A stretch of 64,000 nt of DNA from NCBI GenBank assembly GCA_027604705.1, contig JADHYV010000004.1, positions 372,001 to 436,000 of the forward strand, read 5' to 3'. Shown here piece after piece: positions 54,601-64,000 of this stretch. Each line of letters opens with the position of its first letter. Positions within the stretch are counted from its first letter, which is position 1. Both the position numbers and the translations under genes were made by a program. The notes beneath the pieces were generated by a model that was given only the letters and a program-made list of their open reading frames with translations, ran no database searches and was not told where the DNA came from. This DNA is from Allomyces arbusculus (Eukaryota; Blastocladiomycota; Blastocladiomycetes; Blastocladiales; Blastocladiaceae).

Positions 54601-55999
54601 CGAGCAGGTCCAGGCACTGGCCACGTCGCTCCAGATCCCGGGCGACCACGCGTTTTCGTGCGAGACCGCCGCCGCGTTCTTCAAGGTGTACATTGACCCG
54701 CGGTGGGCCGCGTATGAGCGCGCGCCCAAGACGACGACCGCCGACGTGACGGCCGCATTCCCCTTCCTCGCGTTCTTCCAGCACCTACACGAAACCACAA
54801 CGGGCACGACGACGCCGCTGATCGCACCCGATGCAACGGTTGCTGACGCGCAGGGCATCATCGCCGGGTGCTGGGCGCACCTGAAGTCCATCCGCAAGGA
54901 TGTCGAGCAGTCGCGCGCGTTCGAAGTGCTCAAAACCGACCGCGACAAGGCGAACCTGCTTCTCGCGCGCGAGGCGCGGATCGTGGCCATGACCACGACC
55001 TACGCGGCGCTCAAGCGGCGCGACTTGCTCGACCTCGGGTTCACGTTCGAGTCGCTGCTCATGGAAGAGGCCGGGACCGTGCTCGAGATCGAGACCTATA
55101 TCCCGCTCTCGCTCTCGCCGAGCCTCAAGCGCGTCGTCCTGATTGGCGACCACCACCAGTTGCCTCCCGTCGTACAGTGCCCCGATCTCGCGCATGTCGC
55201 CGAGTCGCTGTTCGTGCGTCTCCTGCGGCTTGGGGTGCCGCCCATCGTCCTCGACCGCCAAGGCCGTTCGCGCAAGGTCATTTGCGATCTCTACCGGCAC
55301 GTCTACCCGGGCCTCGACCACCTTCCTGTCGTCGAAGCCATGGACGCGCACGCGAACCCGGGGTTCCAGCACGTGTTCCAGTTCCTGCACTTGGCCGAGA
55401 CCGACGAGGCGCAGCCGGTCGCGCACTACTTCCAGAACTTGGGCGAGGCCGAGGCCGTCGTCGCGCTCTACCAAGTGATGCGGCTGCTGGGCTACCCGAG
55501 CGAGAAGATCACGATCCTGACGACCTACAACGGCCAGCGTGCGCTGATCAAGGAAGTCATGAGCCAGCGGTGCGCGGCAAACCCGGCGCTGTTCGGTACA
55601 TGTCACGTCACGACCGTCGATAAGTACCAGGGGCAGCAGAACGATTACGTGCTCGTCTCGCTCGTGCGGACCAAGAGTGCCGGGCACGTAGCGGACGTGC
55701 GGCGATTGGTCGTGGCCATGTCGCGCGCGCGGCTCGGGCTGTACATTGTCGGCCGACTTGATTTGTTCCGCAAGGTGCCGGAAATGCGCACGACGTTGGA
55801 TTTGTTGGCGGCCAAGCCGACCGACGCGTGGCATTTGGTCCCGAGCGAGCGGTACGTGAGCGAGTCGGTGCGCGCGGCGGATGAGGTGGCGCCCGAAAAC
55901 AAGGTGGTTAAGGTCGCGAACGTCGCGCAGATCACGGAGCTCGTGGCGAATTTGGCGCAGGAGATTGAGCTGGAGCAGATGGACGTGGATATGGAGTAG
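51680..55999 (+). CDS. AQR: Aquarius (AQR) intron-binding spliceosomal RNA helicase
   Basis: SF1 helicase of the intron-binding complex, acting on the branch-site region during splicing. Exons 51680-53528, 53606-54009, 54079-54516 and 54581-55999 give up to 1,369 residues. The N-terminal armadillo-like part matches AQR blocks such as QFLCLCFQSIEIDMVRREI, LLQLLIEIENQLPTRRFAH, LSLQYLSLSDYLFRHYAL and FRGRSRMA. Then come LGYGDPRSVHYTHF and the helicase core: GPPGTGKT (Walker A, about residue 822), LTHSNQALNQLFEK, RHLLRLGHADDE, AMTTTYAALKRRDL, LLMEEAGTVLEIETYIP, IGDHHQLPPVVQ, TTYNGQ, YQGQQNDYVLVSLVRT and AMSRARLGLYIV. Human AQR is longer at both ends, so the true start may lie elsewhere; the first ~60 residues are not convincing. 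Confidence 0.93.
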
Positions 56000-56128
56000 T
56001 GGATGCCAAGGAGTTTTGGATATTTGGATTCAGAATATTTCGTTTTGTATATTTTTCTGCTCAGCCAGGCCGTGTCGGCCACACACACACAAGCTCCCAA
56101 CGAGCTCGCAAAAAACAGCGGGTCGAGC

Positions 56129-57390
56129 TTACAGCTTGCTGAACCGCGGCGTCTGCTTGGTCAGGACCGAGGCCGCAGCCATGATCACGTCCTGCGACTG
56201 CAGTTGCGACGCGTTCCACATGGCGATTTGGCGCAGACCGTCGGCGACCGAGTGGTCGCGCGAGTAGTTGAGGGCGACCCTAGATTGGCGAACAGGTCGT
56301 GAGCAATCGTGACAAAGAACAGCGGAGATAATTGGTGGTGCAAACGTACTTGGTGCCATTGATGGCGATCGGGCTCTTGGAGGCAATGATCTCGGCGATT
56401 TCAAAGGCCTTGTCTGCAAACCGAGTGAAGCGTCAGCTTGCGGGGCTTGCGTCACAAGACTGGTGGAGGAGGGCACGCACCCATGGCCGCCTTCTTGTCG
56501 GCGACAACGTGGCCAACGAGACCAGCGTCCTTGGCCTCGGTGGCGGAGAAGGTGCGGCCGGTCAGCGCCCACTCGCGCACGGTCGACTGGTTCCCGACAA
56601 TCTGTGGGTACCGGTCGCGATACCGTGAGTTTGGTCGGTCGAACCTCGAACTGAGAGAATTGACCAACCTTGGGCAGACGCTGCAGGGTGCCGATGTCGG
56701 CAGCCATGGCCAAGTCGACCTCCTAGGAACAGGCGGACAGAGAGGTTAGGGACGACGAAAAGAAAGAATATCGATGTGAATGGGATCGGAACGCACTTTG
56801 ACGGAGAACGATGCGTCCTGCGTGCAGACGCGCATGTCAGCCGAGCAGATCATGTCGACGCCGCCGCCAATGCACATGCCGTGGACGACGGCAATGACGG
56901 GGGCGCGGCATTCGTCAATGGTCGTGAAGGCGCGCTGCCAGCGCTATTGAGTTTGGGGAAAAGGGCACAAACGTGAGCACCAAAATTTTGAGACGACACC
57001 AGCACAGAAAAACGAACGTCGATCAGGTCCATGAACAACAAACCACAGCGGCCAATGTCCTCGTGCTGCGGGAGCATGCCCGACTGCACGGCCTTGAGGT
57101 CGAGCCCCGCCGTGAAGAGGCGCGGGTGTGCCGACGCGAGAATGACGGCGCGCACGTCCGGGTCGGCGTGGAGCGCCGAGAAGCAGTCTTGGACGTCGAC
57201 AAAGAACCTTTGAGCGGTGAAGATCAGCATCTGAACGATCAATTTTATTGCTCAGCAGCGGCAGGGACCATTGACATACTACATACTGGTCGTTCATGGC
57301 GTTGAGCGCGTCCGGCCGGTGCAGCTCGACGAGCGCAATGTTCGGGCGCGGCGTGGAGACGCGGAGCGTTGCGTAGGTTTTGTTGGTCAT
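56129..57390 (-). CDS. Delta(3,5)-delta(2,4)-dienoyl-CoA isomerase ECH1, peroxisomal
   Basis: Crotonase-family isomerase that reshuffles double bonds of odd-numbered unsaturated fatty acids during beta-oxidation. Seven exons: 57390-57287, 57207-57018, 56943-56797, 56722-56669, 56601-56481, 56413-56350 and 56279-56129; 276 residues. The oxyanion-hole/active-site stretch GMCIGGGVDMICSADMR, the catalytic pair in KEVD and AADIGTLQRLP, and LNYSRDHSVADGL align with mammalian ECH1. The three acidic catalytic residues (Asp, Glu, Asp) are all present. The protein ends RFSKL, a canonical PTS1 signal, and has no mitochondrial leader, so peroxisomal location is likely. Head-to-head with WDR48 (585 bp). 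Confidence 0.94.
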
Positions 57391-57975
57391 GGTGGTGGTC
57401 GTTTTGCACGGGTTGGCGGCTGACGAGTGCGGCGATTGTGGGTGCTGACGGCGCGCGGCGAGCCGATTTTATAGAGGAGAGTGTGCGCGACGGAGCTGGA
57501 ATACTTGGTCCGGAATAGTCGGCCCAGTTGTGGTGATCGTGCAGGCAGTCGGATCGGTCGGGTTGCGCGCGTTCGAGTGCGTTCGGGCTGGTCGGCACGA
57601 TTTCATCATTTCAGAGCGGTTGTCCCGCGGCCAAACGCCGGAGTCCCGCACCAGCAGGCGTGACTTGCACGGGGCTGGCAGAGGTGCCCCCACCGCACAG
57701 TGGCATGGGGCCTGCACGGCGCTGCGCTCCACACGCGCCTCGCTGGTCGCCACGCTCGGCGTGGTGCTGCTGCTCCACCACTGAAGCGACCGTGCACCAC
57801 GGACCAACTGCCGCCTGCCAGCCAAGTACCGCGACGCGGTCTCGCTGCAAGACGAACCGCCGCGCCTGCACGCGCTCTCCTCGCTGCTGCGGCTGCCAAC
57901 TCAGCAAGACGGCTGCGCCACGAACCACGCCGCTGATCGCCGCCGTACCCGCCGTCCTTGGATCTCGCCGCAACC
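57391..57975. promoter_or_regulatory. Divergent promoter region (ECH1 / WDR48)
   Basis: About 585 bp. On the ECH1 side TATAAAA occurs on the minus strand near 57468-57474, roughly 80 bp from the ATG, a good TATA candidate. No gene was seen. Confidence 0.45.
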
Positions 57976-60900
57976 ATGTCGTCAACAGCAGCGAGCACAG
58001 CGGCAGGAGCACCGGGCGCGGCCCCCGCACTGACCCGGCCCATTGTGCGCAAGGTCTACTACAGCCTGCCGCTCGAAACGGGGCCCAAAGATGAAGTCGG
58101 CCATCGGCTCGGCATCAACGCCATCACGCCTGCGCCCATGGGCACAGCCGCACGCACGACGCTACTCTCGGGCGGGCGCGACGGCACAATCATTGGGTGG
58201 GACGTGCGTGCCGCCAGGCTGCTGACGGCACCCGCTGACGATGTGGCGCCACGACCGCGCGCGACCATGGTCCTGCGCGGCCACATGGACTGGATCAACG
58301 CGCTCGTTGCGCCGGCGTTGCCGGGCCATGTCCCGTCTCGTACGCGTCCGGACTGTGATCAGGGAGGGTGTCGTGGTGAAGAGAGAGAGAGTTGCGCCCG
58401 TCGATGTGCCTGATCTGATCGCTCATGTTCTTATGATCATTTCCAGTCGTCTCGGCCTCCAACGACCGCTCGGTGCGTCTGTGGCGGCTCGCATCCGCGC
58501 CCGATTACGGCGACATGAACGACGATGACGATGTGGACGGCGACGCGCTCGCACCACCGCCCGTCATTACCGCTGCAACGAGCACTGTGCTCGGCCACCA
58601 CAACGACTACGTCAAGTGCCTCGCCTATGCGCCCGGACCACAGTGGGTCGCGAGTGGTGGGCTCGACCGAAGGATCGCGCTCTGGGACATGAAGGCCGAC
58701 ATCGGGGCACCCGTATCCTGGTGTACGTTGTGTTACTGCCGCTATTTGGAAAACGCGTCGAACGAAAGGTGGCTCACCAGGGGTGTTCCCGTGTTCTGCA
58801 GTATCCCTCCCCGACGCGACCCCGAAACAGTCCATTTACGCGCTTGCCACGCACCCGGGTGGGTCGCTGATCGCGTCCGGGTCGCCCGACAAGCTGATCC
58901 GGCTCTGGGACGCGCGGTCCGGCAGGAAAGCCGGTCAGCTGCTCGGCCACTCGGACCACGTCCGCTCCTTGCTCATTTCCGACGACGGCCGACTCCTCCT
59001 GTCGGCGTCGAGCGACACGACCGTCAAGTTGTGGTCGCTGCATACTAACCGATGCCTGGCCACGTTTGCGCACCACCAGGACTCGGTCTGGACACTGTGC
59101 GGCGCGCCTGACACGGCGTTCTACTCGGCGGGGAAAGACGGCGTCGTGTTTCGCACGGATACGAGACATCCGGGGACAGCCGACGGGCTCGGGTCGCGCG
59201 CGCTGTTTCGCGAAGACTCGGCGGGCGGCGTGCACTCGGTCCTCGCGCACGACGGGATTGTCTATGCGGCCACGGCAGCGTCGCGGCTGCGTGGGTGGCG
59301 CGACGTGGAACCTGGCGAATTGCGGCCCAAGTCGTACGACATGGACCCGATTGCATCGGACGACGACGAGGCCAACGGCGAAAGTGGGGATCTCGTGCAC
59401 CCAATGAGCCCGAAATCGCCCACGGCCGTCGGGTTCGATCTCGCTCGAAAGCCCGTCATTCACCGAACGGCTACGGCTGGTGGCGCGTCAGCTGCTACGG
59501 TTGCACCGAGTTCGCTGCTCGCGTTCCCGCCCATGGCGCTCACGCAGGACCCGGCCGACTTGGCGACGTGGTCGACGTCAGCGACCCCACCCGTCCTACG
59601 CAAAGATGCGCTCGTCGAGTTCCCGGGCCAGCACGGCCTGATCAAGCACTGCATGTTGACCAACAAGCGGCACGTATTGACGCTCGACTCGGCGGGCAAC
59701 GTTGATCTCTGGGACATTGTCCGGTGCGTGCGCATCATGTCCTATGGCCGCGTCGATTTCCAAACGACGATTGCCGAAATCAACCAGCCGGAATTCGCCA
59801 TCAACTGGTGCACAGTCGATACCAAGATTGGAACACTTTCGGTCCTGCTCTCGGAAACGCGGTGCTTTGACGCCGACATGTACGTGGACGAAGCTGGCGT
59901 CGACGGCGTCACGTACCAGCCCGATCAGCGCACGAATTTGGGACGGTGGGTGCTCGTCTCGCTGTTCCGGCACATGGCCGCCGTCATCGACGCCGAGCGC
60001 ATGCAGCAGACGACGATTCCACCGGTTCCGCCCGTTCCGAACGGTACCGGTGCGCCGCAGGCCGCCGACCCGCCGAGCGGCGAGTATAATGCACCGCCCG
60101 CGGATACCGACCACGACGACGAGACGTGCGATGGGGACGGCGACGGTAAGGATTCGGAATCGACGGCTGGAGGGAGTGTCGCGCGCGGGCGCGGAATGAG
60201 CCGCAGCGCATCGTCGCCTAGTATGGCGGACGGCGAGCCCATGCCGCGACGCCCGCGCAGCAGATCACAGTCACTTGTGAGCCGGCTGCGCCGGTTGTCG
60301 CTCAAGCATTTGGGCCGCGTGCACCTCGACGACCAGCCGCCGCCTGCGGTCCCACCGACGCCGACGGCCACGTCGGCCGCGGCTGCGGCTGCGGGGAGCA
60401 GTGGCGAGTCGGTCAAGAGTGCGATCTCGGGCGTGTCGAATCCGGTGCCAGGAACTGCGGCCAACGACGCGGCCTCAGCAGCTGGTAGCGATTCGCCACC
60501 CACTGCCCCCGCGCCTGCCGCCGCGGTGCCCATCCCCGGTATGCCCATGACCGCGCCGAGCAGCACCGCACCCCCTGGCCCACCGCCACCTCCGGGTCCT
60601 ATCGCGATCCCCGACAACACGGTTCTCGCCATTACCGAGGAAGAATCGGCCGACGCGTGCAGCTCCGCGGCGCGATGGGTCGGCACCGTTGGTTCGACCG
60701 CTCGCGACCGCTCTGCCATCGACGCCGTGTCCCCCACTTGGCTGCGCAACGTCCTCTACGACGACATTATCCCGCTGCGCGAGCCTGTTAAGATCGGGTT
60801 TGTCTTGACGGCGATGCCCGGGTCTGGGCTGCCGGAACTGCGCGCGCCGAACTCGCGCCTGTTGGCGCACCGGCTCGTGCGCGTGCGCCGGATTCTCGCG

Positions 60901-61188
60901 TATATTGTGGAAAACTCGAGCATTGTCGTGCCCGACGGCGTCGCGGTCGAGGATTACTTGCAGCTCCTGTTCCAGGGCCAACCGCTAAATCCGCTCAGTA
61001 CGCTGGCGACCGTGCGGACGTATCTGTGGCGTGCGGGCGCGGATGGGGATATGCTTGCGCAGTACCGGATTCATCCGAATGCGGCCGAGGCGGTCGCGGC
61101 TGCGGATGGCGCGAGGGTAGGGTCCATGAATGGTTCGTCGGCGGAAACGTCGGCGAGCGACGCGACGACGCCGTCGGCAGTTGGGTAA
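57976..61188 (+). CDS. WDR48/UAF1 WD40 protein with C-terminal DUF3337
   Basis: WD40 scaffold that activates ubiquitin-specific proteases (USP1, USP12, USP46 in animals; Duf1 in yeast). Exons 57976-58339, 58447-58722 and 58802-61188 give 1,008 residues. The beta-propeller blades run from [20 protein letters not shown] through [75 protein letters not shown] and [12 protein letters not shown] to [16 protein letters not shown]. The family-specific IVR-type ends and [19 protein letters not shown] follow. The C-terminus has the DUF3337 SUMO-like region ([58 protein letters not shown]). A long Pro/Ala/Ser-rich insert (about residues 680-870) separates the two. Confidence 0.93.
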
Positions 61189-61488
61189 GCAGCGTGATGG
61201 TGGTGTTGGTGGGTGTGGAAGGACGGCGCGTGTTTGTCGCCAGTTTTGATGCGCGGGTCCGCTCTCTTGGATCCCGCCGATGTGGAATACATGTACCGTA
61301 GTTGCTTGATACGACGAACGGAGTTTGTGTGTCGAGGAAAGGGCGGGAATAGGACGCGATGCGGTGATGCTCGGCACCGGCAGTGTCAAACTCATGCTAA
61401 GTGCCGACTGTGATCTGCTGCCACGTCGCCGTTGACCAACACCTGTCGGGACTTTTTCGACCAATGTGTCAGGCCGACACCGCATCCA
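61189..61488. promoter_or_regulatory. Spacer and promoter of CHID1-like gene
   Basis: About 300 bp between two genes transcribed in the same direction. It must hold the WDR48 3' end and the promoter of the next gene. No coding stretch or clear TATA element was recognised. Confidence 0.35.
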
Positions 61489-62837
61489 ATGATTCGATCA
61501 GCAGCTGCATTTGTCGTACTCGTCGCAATCGCCGTCGCGCTATGGCACCAACGTGATCAGCGCACAAGCGTCACCTCGTCCATCAACCGCGACGGCAAGG
61601 ATTCGCCCCCCTTCACGTTCCCAACGCGTTCAAACGTGCTCGCCTACGTGACACCATGGAACACGGACGGTTATTCCCGTACGCTCGAGTACCACGCCAA
61701 GCTTGATTACGTTTCGCCAGCCTGGCACTCAATTCGCCACGACGAGTACGAATCCGTCGTCTTGCGCGTGGTCTTTCTCTCAAATTCGGACTGACGACCA
61801 CATTATTCCTTTTAGGGACAAGTACCACTTTCTCCACTCGGCCGAGCGCAACCAAACGTGGCTCGACGTGCTTGCCCGCATTCCACGCGACAAACGCCCT
61901 CAACTCGTGCCGCGCGTCGTGCTGGACGGACTGGCCATGCAGGAGCTTTCAGCGCTCGTGTATGACCAGGAGGGCACGCGCACGGCCAAGTTCGCGTCGA
62001 TGTTGATCGACGCGTGTCGCGAATTGCAATTCGACGGCGGTCCGGATCGACCCGATTTGTTCCCTCCTCGCTGACGCTGAACTGACCAGCAATCCTTGAC
62101 AGTGGTTTTGGACGTGGCGGCGGTCCTGCCGCACCTGAACCCGGTACTCGAAGTGGTGGGGAAAACTCTCCACGCGGCTAACTTCAAGCTCTTCATTTCG
62201 CTGTCACCAATGGGCGCAGGCGCCGAGCCCGGAGACGTGATCGCGGCGCTCGCGGATTACGTTGACGGGTTCAGTCTCATGACGTACGACTACTCGACCG
62301 CGCGGCGCCAGATTGGGCCTAACGCGCCGCTGCCATGGGTGGAAGAGCACATCGAACGGTACTTTTGAGAGTGTTTCTTTCCTTCCACGCGAACCTAACT
62401 CAAGCTTTCCTCTCCAGGCTCTGCCCGCCTCCCCCCGCGCCCTGCGACCACCTCCTCGTCGGTCTCAACTTCTACGGAATGCAGGCTGACATTGACATGG
62501 TCTCGGGCCAGCCAACCAAGTTTGACCCCGTGCGCGGTGGGGACGTCGCACACACGCTCGCCGCGGCCAAGTCGTGGACGCAGTCCTGGAACGAAGACGC
62601 GGCCGAGGACGTGATCGAGGCGCAAATAGATGACAAGTCAGCCGCGCTGATTTGGTACCCTACGGCACGAAGCATGCGGATGCGACTCGACGCCGCGCGG
62701 CGCGCGGGCGCGTCGATTGCGATTTGGGAGGCCGGGCAGGGTACAGATGAGCTGGTACGGTTTGGTCTGCTCCAGCTCGTTTCGGCGCAAGGACGCGGCT
62801 CACCGTCTTGCTGTTCCAACAGTGGAACGCGTTGTAA
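61489..62837 (+). CDS. Chitinase-domain-containing protein 1 (CHID1-like, GH18 fold)
   Basis: Exons 61489-61745, 61816-62039, 62103-62358, 62418-62754 and 62823-62837 (only 15 nt: Trp-Asn-Ala-Leu-stop) give 362 residues. An N-terminal hydrophobic segment (AAAFVVLVAIAVALW) is a signal peptide or anchor. The GH18-like barrel is recognised by NVLAYVTPWNTDGY, LDYVSPAWHSI, LQFDGVVLDVAAVL, VDGFSLMTYDYSTARR, GPNAPLPWV, LLVGLNFYGM and SIAIWEAGQGTDELW. These match animal CHID1, a lysosomal/secreted lectin-like protein that binds saccharides and LPS. The catalytic GH18 motif DxxDxDxE is not preserved: the position of the catalytic Glu is Ala, so hydrolase activity is unlikely, as in animal CHID1. Confidence 0.9.
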
Positions 62838-62874
62838 AAACATGAATATACATGATCGTCATCATCCCTCAAAC

Positions 62875-64000
62875 TTACTCCACCTTGCGGCGAAACGCCT
62901 TGACCTGCTGGTGCTTGTGCAACAGCACCGCCGCAAGCAACCCGACCACGCACAGTCCCGCGCACATTTGTAGGACTTGGTCGACCGGGTCGGTCCCAAC
63001 CCGCGCCAGGACCGTAACTACAAGCAGGTTCAGCGGTACCTGGAACACGCTCATGGCGGTGCCGCGCACAGCGTCCGGAATAATACGCGAGCGTAACGCC
63101 GAGATGGCGGGGAAGTACAGGCCAACTGCCATTTCGAATACACAGAAACTGAAAAACGTGCGTCCGAGAGACTAAATAGGAGAGAAGAGTGAGCAGGTAG
63201 GACGATGCGATGGGAAAGAGGGGGGAGAGCGGACCTCAGAGGCCGACGACGCGAGCAGGGACGTGAAGGCGAGGATCAGGGCGAGGACAGCGAGCGGCTC
63301 GCGCGGCATGTGGAGCAAAGCGCCGCAGAGCGATGACCCGGCCATGGAAAAGACCATGAACGTGGCGAAAATGATGCCGAATGGGAGCGCGCCGTTCGAC
63401 TCTGGGGAAAACATGAATGAGGCCCAGTTGCGGGAACGACGACCTCGAGAGGCAGAAAATTTGGTAACGGACCATTCAAAGCGTCCAACGCGGGACCATA
63501 CAGGCACACGAAGCCGAACATGGCGCTTTCAAAGCACCCTTGGATCGTACCGACCAGTACTATCGACACATCTATGAAATTGCGGAGCAACGAAAACGTG
63601 TCAGACGGTTCATGAAAGTCTCAACAAGAGGGATTTCACGTCGCATAAGTGCACATACCAGCACGAATCGCACGAGCCAAGCTTTGCCACTGCCCAGATC
63701 CCGCCGTCGTCCGGCCATAGTTCTCGTTCCACGTCGTGGCAATCACCAACGCACTGATCAGAGCCGGAACCATGGCTAGCAAGAAGGGTGCGCGGCTGGT
63801 CTCCGACAGGTCGGTCGCAAAGTTGGCCAACAGGCCGGCCAGAATCGCCATGCCGCTGTTGAGCGTCATAGCCACGGAAAAAAGGCCGCCGAGCTCGTCA
63901 GATGGGTATCCTAGCAGCGATCGGCTGCGTATTAGGTGGAGAAGCGAGCTGGAATAACGGGGAAACAGTTGGGAGGTACCTCGAGCGAAAAACTCGCTCG
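62875..64000 (-). CDS. MFS transporter, MFSD5 (molybdate-anion transporter) family, 5' end beyond window
   Basis: Visible exons 63948-63659, 63571-63473, 63401-63235 and 63171-62875 encode the C-terminal two-thirds of an MFSD5-like membrane protein; MFSD5 and algal MOT2 are linked to molybdate uptake. Landmarks in order: YPSDELGGLFSVAMTLNSG; ATTWNENYG; LVGTIQGCFESAMFGFV (compare LLGTIQALFESV in animals); LPFGIIFATFMVFSMAGSSL; CVFEMAVGLYFPAISALRSR; and VPLNLLVVTVLARVG. About eight hydrophobic helices are visible. Upstream of 63948 an acceptor (TTCCAG) and a possible donor near 63979 indicate another exon running off the right edge. Tail-to-tail with CHID1, the stops only 37 bp apart. Confidence 0.88.

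Noticed and set aside
63980-64000. Short inverted repeat (CGAGCGA ... TCGCTCG) at the window end
   Set aside because: A 7-bp stem in GC-rich DNA, within or beside an MFSD5 exon and not followed by a T run. Chance is the simplest explanation.

Overview
This window is nuclear DNA from a GC-rich, compact, intron-rich fungus. The genes carry many short phase-varied introns, mostly 58-110 nt. The repertoire mixes ordinary fungal genes (CLU1, OSH1-type oxysterol-binding protein, GCK kinase, mitoribosomal proteins) with genes usually associated with animals and lost from many yeasts: FAAH-type amidase, JMJD4, AQR, WDR48/UAF1, CHID1, MFSD5, ECH1 with a peroxisomal tail, and an ACAD10-type phosphotransferase. 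Together with an IQ-motif coiled-coil protein this suggests an early-diverging, probably zoosporic fungus. A blastocladiomycete such as Allomyces is my best guess; that is inference, not proof.

Layout. 1-11 kb: the first codons of an SBDS/SDO1-like gene running off the left edge, mitochondrial uS13m, a DDHD phospholipase, a large ankyrin-PH-ORD oxysterol-binding protein, and a decayed, internally deleted tandem copy of that last gene. 11.7-14.8 kb: a minus-strand gene for an extreme Gln/Ser-rich repeat protein. It has 102-bp and 96-bp tandem repeats, an assembly gap, and a block where one mini-exon plus a near-identical 69-nt intron has been multiplied. 14.8-21.6 kb: about 6.8 kb with no gene I can support. 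21.7-46.2 kb: dense housekeeping genes (atypical kinase, FAAH, acyl-protein thioesterase, mitochondrial MetRS, a BMT5-type rRNA methyltransferase, TXNL1, IQ protein, CLU1, JMJD4, mS23, GCKIII-like kinase). 46.4-64 kb: ER FKBP, RPUSD2/PUS9 pseudouridine synthase, ACAD10-type phosphotransferase, Aquarius, ECH1, WDR48, CHID1, and MFSD5 running off the right edge.

Genes are often head-to-head with spacers as short as 122 bp (MetRS/BMT5) or tail-to-tail with 37-120 bp between stops. Several serve related compartments: mitochondrial translation and mitochondrial upkeep (uS13m, mS23, MetRS, CLU1), RNA processing and modification (AQR, BMT5, RPUSD2), and lipid handling (DDHD, OSBP, FAAH, ECH1). I see no operon-like functional clustering. 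No tRNA, rRNA, CRISPR, transposon or virus-like element was recognised.

Exon boundaries were set by reading frame plus conserved protein motifs. All spliced models listed keep frame throughout. Single-base coordinate errors are possible.
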